Program-made: the position numbers and the translations under genes
From: JAJDXO01 sp964620095
Lineage (GTDB): Bacteria > Pseudomonadota > Alphaproteobacteria > Rhodospirillales > UBA2165
Direction: 5' to 3'
Length of the DNA: 19,248 nt
Assembly: GCA_964620095.1 (NCBI GenBank)
Contig: CAZUGT010000309.1
Location: 1 to 19,248 of the forward strand
Shown here: one piece after another, positions 15,017-19,248 of the stretch
How the letters are laid out: every line of letters begins with the position of its first letter
Numbering within the stretch: the stretch's first letter is position 1
The notes under the pieces: model-generated
Databases searched by the model: none
Seen by the model: only the letters and a program-made list of their open reading frames with translations
What the model was told of the DNA's origin: nothing

Positions 15017-15625
15017 TTAGCCGCCCGGCAGATTGTCGCCGTGATTTGGATTGTCGATGAAGTAATTGACCAGGGCGACCGCTTCCGGCTCATCCCACTC
15101 CGCGCCGCCTTCCAGCTTGCCGACTTCGCGGCCCTTGCGGTCGAAGACATACGTGGTCGGCATCTGCCGGACTCCGAGCCCGCGTACGGCGGTGTTCTCC
15201 CGGTCCAAATAGAGGTCCAGGTTCTTTAGTTTCAACCGCCTTATCATTTTAAGTGCTACCGGTTTGCCGCCCCGATCGATATTGATCGCCACGACTTTGA
15301 ACTCTTCGCCGTCCAGACGTGCCGCCAGGCGGTCGATCGAGGGCAGTTCGTGGACGCACGGTGCGCACCAGGTGGCCCAAAAATTCACCAGGACGACCTT
15401 GCCGCCGAAATCCTTCAACGAAACCGTCTTGCCGTTGGCGTCTTTCCAGGTGATCTCGGGCCGCGGCCGGGTGACGGGTGCAACCTGGAATACCTCCATG
15501 TGGCCTTCGAGCCTGGGTCCATCGGCCGCACGGGCCGGCGCCGAGGCCGCTGGAAAAGCGATGACGAGGGCGGTGAAAAGCGCGAAAGCGCCGAATTTCG
15601 TTCCGGCGGCCGGCAAGGTCATCAT
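15017..15625 (-). CDS. TlpA-like periplasmic thiol-disulfide oxidoreductase
   Basis: 202 aa, starting at the ATG at 15623-15625, chosen because GAGG lies 6 nt upstream; alternative ATGs sit 3 nt downstream and 12 nt upstream. A signal peptide is clear, with hydrophobic residues about 11-28 and likely cleavage after ARA at 33. The mature part is a thioredoxin fold with VVLVNFWATWCAPC, the active-site CAPC at 87-90, and a cis-proline loop in RQMPTTYVFD. TlpA-type proteins reduce disulfides in periplasmic targets such as cytochrome c maturation or copper-delivery proteins. The substrate here is unknown. The next gene on the same strand is the sulfotransferase-like protein, 199 bp away, so co-transcription is possible but not shown. 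Confidence 0.88.
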   Translation of the reverse strand: MMTLPAAGTKFGAFALFTALVIAFPAASAPARAADGPRLEGHMEVFQVAPVTRPRPEITWKDANGKTVSLKDFGGKVVLVNFWATWCAPCVHELPSIDRLAARLDGEEFKVVAINIDRGGKPVALKMIRRLKLKNLDLYLDRENTAVRGLGVRQMPTTYVFDRKGREVGKLEGGAEWDEPEAVALVNYFIDNPNHGDNLPGG

Positions 15626-15727
15626 CCGGTTCCTCATGATCGGTTTCCACGGCCGCAACGCCAAGAGGCGCCGCCGGCCTTGTCCTATATGTAAGGCTAT
15701 CGGCGCCGTGCGTCGGGTAAAACGTGC

Positions 15728-15780
15728 GTGACCGGCCAGTGACCGGCCAGTGACCGGCCAGTGACGACGTGTGACGACGT
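15728..15780. repeat. Tandem repeats: 3 x 11 bp then 2 x 10 bp
   Basis: GTGACCGGCCA repeats three times without change (15728-15738, 15739-15749, 15750-15760) and is followed directly by two exact copies of GTGACGACGT (15761-15770, 15771-15780). All five units begin GTGAC and have near-helical period. They lie about 100-155 bp upstream of the TlpA-like start and about 85 bp upstream of the candidate aap promoter, in the 383-bp gap between these divergent genes. They may be an array of regulator sites or the product of replication slippage. Confidence 0.9.
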
Positions 15781-15864
15781 GTGGATCCGGGCGCCCACGA
15801 AAGCGGTTTTGGCCGGCCCGGTTGCCGCTCCCCCGGCTACCCGAAACGCCCGGTAACCGTTTCG

Positions 15865-15898
15865 TTGAGCAGACATTGCTCCGTTGCAATAATATTGC
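15865..15898 (+). promoter_or_regulatory. Candidate aapJ promoter with a palindrome over the -10
   Basis: TTGAGC at 15865-15870 and AATAAT at 15888-15893 are separated by exactly 17 bp, matching -35 (4 of 6) and -10 (5 of 6). The 13-bp dyad GCAATAATATTGC (15886-15898) covers the -10, so a protein bound there would block transcription. A start near 15900 gives a leader of about 110 nt to the aapJ ATG. A second, poorer -35-like TTGACT lies at 15909-15914. Binding by a nitrogen or amino-acid regulator is only a guess. Confidence 0.5.
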
Positions 15899-16008
15899 GG
15901 ATTTACAATTGACTAGTTTGTCGGTCCTGTCTCACACTGCATGCGAAAGGTCCAAGTCCGGATTCTAGCGGAACGCAAGTCAGTCCCAATCGACCACGGA
16001 GGTTCATC

Positions 16009-17025
16009 ATGAAATCCACACCTATTCTCGTTGCCGCTGCGGCGGCAGTTGCACTCGTCGCCGGTGCCGCTCAAGCGGCAACCTTGGACGACGTCAAATC
16101 CAAGGGCGTCCTAGCATGCGGCGTGAGCACGGGGCTGCCCGGCTTCTCGGCGCCGGATGCCAACAAGAACTGGAACGGCATCGATGTTGATGTTTGCCGT
16201 GCGATCGCGGCGGCCGTTCTGGGCGATGCCAAGAAGGTCAAATTTACTCCGCTGACCGCGAAAGAGCGTTTCACGGCTCTGCAGTCCGGCGAAATCGACG
16301 TTCTAAGCCGGAACACGACCTGGACGCACACCCGTGACACGTCGCTCGGCCTGAACTTCGCCGGCGTCCACTACTACGATGGTCAGGGCTTCCTGGTCAC
16401 CAAGAGCCTCGGCGTGAAGAGCGCCAAGGAATTGGATGGCGCGGCGGTCTGCATTCAAGCCGGGACGACGACGGAGTTGAACCTCGCCGACTATTTCCGG
16501 TTCAACAAGATGCAGTACAAGGCTGTCGTTTTCGACACCTCCGAGCAGACGTTGGCCGGTTTCGAGGCCAATCGCTGTGACGTGCTGACCTCCGATCAGT
16601 CACAGCTCTATGCGCTGCGCACCAAGATCAAGAATGCCGCCAACACGGTCGTGCTGCCTGAGGTTATCTCCAAGGAACCCCTCGGTCCCGTGGTCCGTCA
16701 GGGCGACGACCAGTGGTTCAACATCGTCAAATGGACGCTGAACGCGATGATCAATGCCGAAGAGCTCGGCGTCACCTCCAAGAACGTCGATGCCAAGAAG
16801 TCCGACAAGAACCCGGCCGTCGCCCGTCTCGTCACCGGCACGGGTGACATGGGCAAGAAGCTTGGCCTCGATAACGACTGGGCCTACCGGATTCTCAAGC
16901 AGGTCGGAAACTATGCCGAGATCTTCGAGCGCAATGTCGGTTCCGGCTCGCCGCTGAAGATTTCACGGGGCCTGAACGCCCTTTGGAACAAAGGCGGCAT
17001 CCTCTACGCACCGCCGATCCGCTAA
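16009..17025 (+). CDS. aapJ: General L-amino-acid ABC transporter substrate-binding protein AapJ
   Basis: 338 aa family 3 periplasmic solute-binding protein that delivers many L-amino acids to the Aap/Bzt importer. The signal peptide is plain (Lys at 2, Ala/Val-rich core, cleavage near AQA-AT at residue 23). Features typical of AapJ/BztA include TLDDVKSKGVLACGVSTGLPGFS at the mature N-terminus, the ligand-contact stretch around DVLSRNTTWTHTRD, the AGTTTELN block and the C-terminal PLKISRGLNALWNKGGILYAPPIR. GGAGG sits 6 nt before the ATG, the strongest ribosome-binding site near it. It is first in a +-strand operon with aapQ and aapM, separated from aapQ by an intrinsic terminator. Confidence 0.96.
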   Translation: MKSTPILVAAAAAVALVAGAAQAATLDDVKSKGVLACGVSTGLPGFSAPDANKNWNGIDVDVCRAIAAAVLGDAKKVKFTPLTAKERFTALQSGEIDVLSRNTTWTHTRDTSLGLNFAGVHYYDGQGFLVTKSLGVKSAKELDGAAVCIQAGTTTELNLADYFRFNKMQYKAVVFDTSEQTLAGFEANRCDVLTSDQSQLYALRTKIKNAANTVVLPEVISKEPLGPVVRQGDDQWFNIVKWTLNAMINAEELGVTSKNVDAKKSDKNPAVARLVTGTGDMGKKLGLDNDWAYRILKQVGNYAEIFERNVGSGSPLKISRGLNALWNKGGILYAPPIR

Positions 17026-17035
17026 ACGGAATGGC

Positions 17036-17067
17036 AAACCCCTGAGGCCACCGGTCTCAGGGGTTTT
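17036..17067 (+). terminator. Intrinsic terminator between aapJ and aapQ
   Basis: AAACCCCTGAG (17036-17046) and CTCAGGGGTTT (17056-17066) form an 11-bp perfect stem, with GCC/GGT able to extend it to a 3-nt ACC loop; TTTT ends it. It lies 10 nt after the aapJ stop. Partial read-through would yield much binding-protein mRNA and less permease mRNA, a common arrangement in binding-protein-dependent importers. Confidence 0.9.
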
Positions 17068-17112
17068 CACTTTCTGATCTCCGGGGGCACTAACTTAAGA
17101 AAAGACCGATCG

Positions 17113-18309
17113 ATGGCCGACCAACCGACATCCGGAGGCGGTTCACAACCATCGAAGCCGCCGCCGTGGAATGACCCAGCCGTCCGCTCGATCGTCTTCC
17201 AGGTTCTGGCGTTGGTCGTGTTGGGATGGTTCTTCTGGACCATTCTCAACAACACCCTCGCCAATATGGAAACGCGGGGCATCTCCACCGGTTTCGCCTT
17301 CCTTAGCCGGGACGCCGGGTTCGGCATCCTGATGAGCCTCATTCCCTACGACGAAAGCAACTCCTATGGCCGGACTTTCGTCGTCGGTCTGCTCAACACG
17401 GTCCTGGTCGCCTTCCTGGGGATCATTTTGGCGACCATTCTCGGCTTCATCATCGGTGTCGCGCGGCTGTCCAACAACTGGGTGATCGCCAAATTGGCGA
17501 CGGTTTATGTCGAAGTCGTCCGCAACATTCCCCTGCTGTTGCAGATTTTCTTCTGGTACATCGCGGTGCTTCAGGCGCTGCCCGGCATCCGCCAGAGCAT
17601 CACGTTTGGCGACTCGTTTTATCTCAACAACCGGGGCTTTTTCTTTCCAAAACCCGTTTTCGGCGACGGGTTCGGCGTCGTCTGGATCGCATTGATCGTC
17701 GCTATCGTCGCGATTGTCTGCCTGAGAAAATGGGCCAAGCAACGGCTTGATCAAACGGGTCAACAATTTCCGGTCTTTTTTGCCTCGGTCGGCCTGATCA
17801 TCGGACTGCCGCTGATCGCCTTCCTGGTCATGGGGGCGCCGCTGACCTTCGAGTATGCCGAGCTGCAGCGTTTCCGGCTCGCCGGCGGGGCCAGCGTCAT
17901 TCCGGAGCTGATGGCGCTGCTGTGGGCCCTGACGATGTACACGGCCGCGTTCATCGCCGAAATCGTGCGCGCCGGTATTCTGGCCGTGAGCCATGGTCAG
18001 ACCGAGGCCTCCCGCGCGCTGGGGTTGAAAAACAGCCAAACGCTGCAGTTGGTGGTTATCCCCCAGGCCATGCGGGTGATCATTCCGCCGCTGACCAGCC
18101 AGTACCTGAATTTGACCAAGAACTCGTCGCTGGCGACGGCCATCGGCTATCCGGATCTGGTGTCGGTTTTCATGGGGACGACGCTCAACCAGACCGGTCA
18201 GGCGGTCGAGATCGTCGCCATGACCATGGCCGTCTATCTGAGCATCAGCCTGTTGATTTCCCTGGTGATGAATATCTACAACAGGAAAATGGCGCTGGTG
18301 GAACGATGA
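17113..18309 (+). CDS. aapQ: General L-amino-acid ABC transporter permease AapQ
   Basis: 398 aa inner-membrane permease of the His/Glu/Gln family. A polar N-terminus rich in Pro and Gly precedes the first helix (about 28-48). The opening of the permease core is seen in NTVLVAFLGIILATILGFIIGVARLSNNW, followed by the conserved VYVEVVRNIPLLLQIFFW. A family-specific insertion with further helices lies between about 155 and 255, and the EAA loop reads EASRALGLKNSQTLQLVVIPQAMRVIIPPL. The large size with the insertion is typical of AapQ/BztB. The start ATG has only a weak AAGAAAAG upstream. The TGA overlaps the aapM ATG (ATGA at 18306-18309), so the two permeases are translationally coupled. Confidence 0.95.
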   Translation: MADQPTSGGGSQPSKPPPWNDPAVRSIVFQVLALVVLGWFFWTILNNTLANMETRGISTGFAFLSRDAGFGILMSLIPYDESNSYGRTFVVGLLNTVLVAFLGIILATILGFIIGVARLSNNWVIAKLATVYVEVVRNIPLLLQIFFWYIAVLQALPGIRQSITFGDSFYLNNRGFFFPKPVFGDGFGVVWIALIVAIVAIVCLRKWAKQRLDQTGQQFPVFFASVGLIIGLPLIAFLVMGAPLTFEYAELQRFRLAGGASVIPELMALLWALTMYTAAFIAEIVRAGILAVSHGQTEASRALGLKNSQTLQLVVIPQAMRVIIPPLTSQYLNLTKNSSLATAIGYPDLVSVFMGTTLNQTGQAVEIVAMTMAVYLSISLLISLVMNIYNRKMALVER

Positions 18310-19248
18310 CGACGACCTGGCAGCCTTCACCTGACTTGCCGCCGCCCGCGTCCACGGTCGGCGCCGTCGGCTGGGCGCGCAGCAATCTGTTCTCGACTTG
18401 GCTGAGCTCCGTATTCACCGTCGTCCTGACGCTCGTCACCATCTACTTCCTCTGGCAGATATTGGATTGGGGGATCTTCAGCGCCGACCTCGCCGGCAAG
18501 GACCAATCGGCCTGCGAGGGCGACGGTGCGTGCTGGGTCTTCGTCAAGGACCGGTTCAACTTCTTCATCTATGGCTTCTACCCGGACGCCGAGCAATGGC
18601 GGGTCAACGTCATGTTCATCCTGCTGGCCGCGCTCATTTTCCCGCACTTCTTCGAGAATGCGCCTTACAAGAAAGCGCTCGGCTGGATCTTCCTGACCGT
18701 CTACCCGGTGGTCTCCGGCATGCTGCTGCTCGGCGGCGTCTTCGGTCTGGAGTTCGTCGATACGGACAAGTGGGGCGGGCTGATGCTCACCCTGGTCCTA
18801 TCCTATGTGGGCATCGTCGCGGCCCTGCCCATCGGCATATTGCTGGCGCTCGGCCGGCGTTCGGAAATGCCCGTCATCCGAACCATCTGCGTGGCCTTCA
18901 TCGAGCTATGGCGCGGCGTGCCGCTGATCTCGGTGCTGTTCATGGCGTCGGTGATGCTGCCCTTGTTCCTGCCCGAGGGCACCAACTTCAACAAACTGCT
19001 CCGGGCGCTCATCGGCATCACCATGTTCCAGTCGGCCTACATGGCGGAGGTGGTCCGGGGCGGCCTGCAGGCGATTCCCAGGGGTCAGTACGAAGCCGCG
19101 GCGGCACTGGGTCTCGGCTATTGGCGCTCCATGTGGCTGGTCATCCTGCCCCAGGCCCTCAAGTTGGTGATCCCCGGGATCGTCAACACCTTCATCGCGC
19201 TGTTCAAGGACACCACTTTGGTGTTGATCATCGGCCTGTTCGAGGTGC
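18306..19248 (+). CDS. aapM: General L-amino-acid ABC transporter permease AapM (3' end outside window)
   Basis: The frame opens at the ATG overlapping the aapQ stop and runs 314 codons to the edge of the window without a stop. It starts MTTTWQPSPDLPPPASTVG, followed by a hydrophobic helix (about 34-53), the periplasmic stretch with DQSACEGDGACWVFVKDRF, then several helices. Conserved permease text includes FIELWRGVPLISVLFMASVMLPLFLPEG and the EAA loop YEAAAALGLGYWRSMWLVILPQALKLVIPGI, which forms the site for the ATPase AapP. The full protein is usually a little under 400 aa, so perhaps 70 residues are missing. The ATPase gene aapP is expected just beyond the window. Confidence 0.94.
   Translation, partial: MTTTWQPSPDLPPPASTVGAVGWARSNLFSTWLSSVFTVVLTLVTIYFLWQILDWGIFSADLAGKDQSACEGDGACWVFVKDRFNFFIYGFYPDAEQWRVNVMFILLAALIFPHFFENAPYKKALGWIFLTVYPVVSGMLLLGGVFGLEFVDTDKWGGLMLTLVLSYVGIVAALPIGILLALGRRSEMPVIRTICVAFIELWRGVPLISVLFMASVMLPLFLPEGTNFNKLLRALIGITMFQSAYMAEVVRGGLQAIPRGQYEAAAALGLGYWRSMWLVILPQALKLVIPGIVNTFIALFKDTTLVLIIGLFEV

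Noticed and set aside
15728..15780. CRISPR array
   Set aside because: Units are 10-11 bp and directly adjacent, without spacers, and no cas gene is present.
15626..15889. N-terminal extension of the TlpA-like gene by 88 codons
   Set aside because: It would translate the tandem repeats and bury the signal peptide at residue 89 onward; the internal ATG has its own GAGG site.

Overview
The window is about 19.2 kb of GC-rich bacterial chromosome. Gene content and style point to an alphaproteobacterium of the Rhodospirillales/Rhizobiales type: an aap-type general L-amino-acid ABC transporter, a uvrD-prmA pair, an adrenodoxin-type ferredoxin reductase, a PcaF-like thiolase and a class IA-type aromatic oxygenase reductase. 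I see no rRNA, tRNA, CRISPR array, transposase, integrase or phage gene. The genus cannot be fixed from this sequence.

Layout, left to right. (1) 1-279: 3' end of a cytochrome P450 (+), convergent with a secreted HtrA-like PDZ protein (385-1401, -) whose catalytic His and Asp appear replaced. The two stop codons lie inside the arms of a perfect 24-bp inverted repeat. (2) 1587-4771: uvrD helicase then prmA, an L11 methyltransferase with a TTG start (+). prmA is convergent with, and overlaps by 4 bp, a small membrane protein (4768-5100, -) that follows an adrenodoxin-type ferredoxin-NADP reductase (5125-6423, -). (3) 6591-9634: an aromatic-catabolism patch. A 3-oxoadipyl-CoA-type thiolase (-) diverges from a VanB/phthalate-dioxygenase-reductase-type electron transfer protein and a zeta-class GST/maleylacetoacetate isomerase (+). 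The 221-bp gap between them holds a promoter-like pair, a GC hairpin and a 12-bp palindrome. (4) 9655-13512: a dipeptide/oligopeptide-type ABC importer on the - strand, transcribed D-F-B-C, tightly packed and without a substrate-binding protein gene. (5) 13729-15625: an arylsulfotransferase-like beta-propeller protein and a periplasmic TlpA-like thioredoxin, both -. (6) 16009-end: aapJ, an intrinsic terminator, aapQ and a truncated aapM (+).

How the genes may work together. The aap genes form a standard high-affinity amino-acid uptake system, with an intergenic terminator likely to favour the binding protein. The thiolase, reductase and isomerase fit ring-cleavage catabolism, but no ring-hydroxylating oxygenase is in view. 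The peptide transporter probably borrows a binding protein encoded elsewhere.

Most of the window is ordinary housekeeping and metabolic sequence. I did not find a convincing new multi-gene system. The best leads are non-coding: the 24-bp inverted repeat at 276-388, the helically phased tandem repeats at 15728-15780, and the palindrome on the -10 of the candidate aap promoter. The degenerate protease and the sulfotransferase-like/TlpA/transporter neighbourhood also merit a look.
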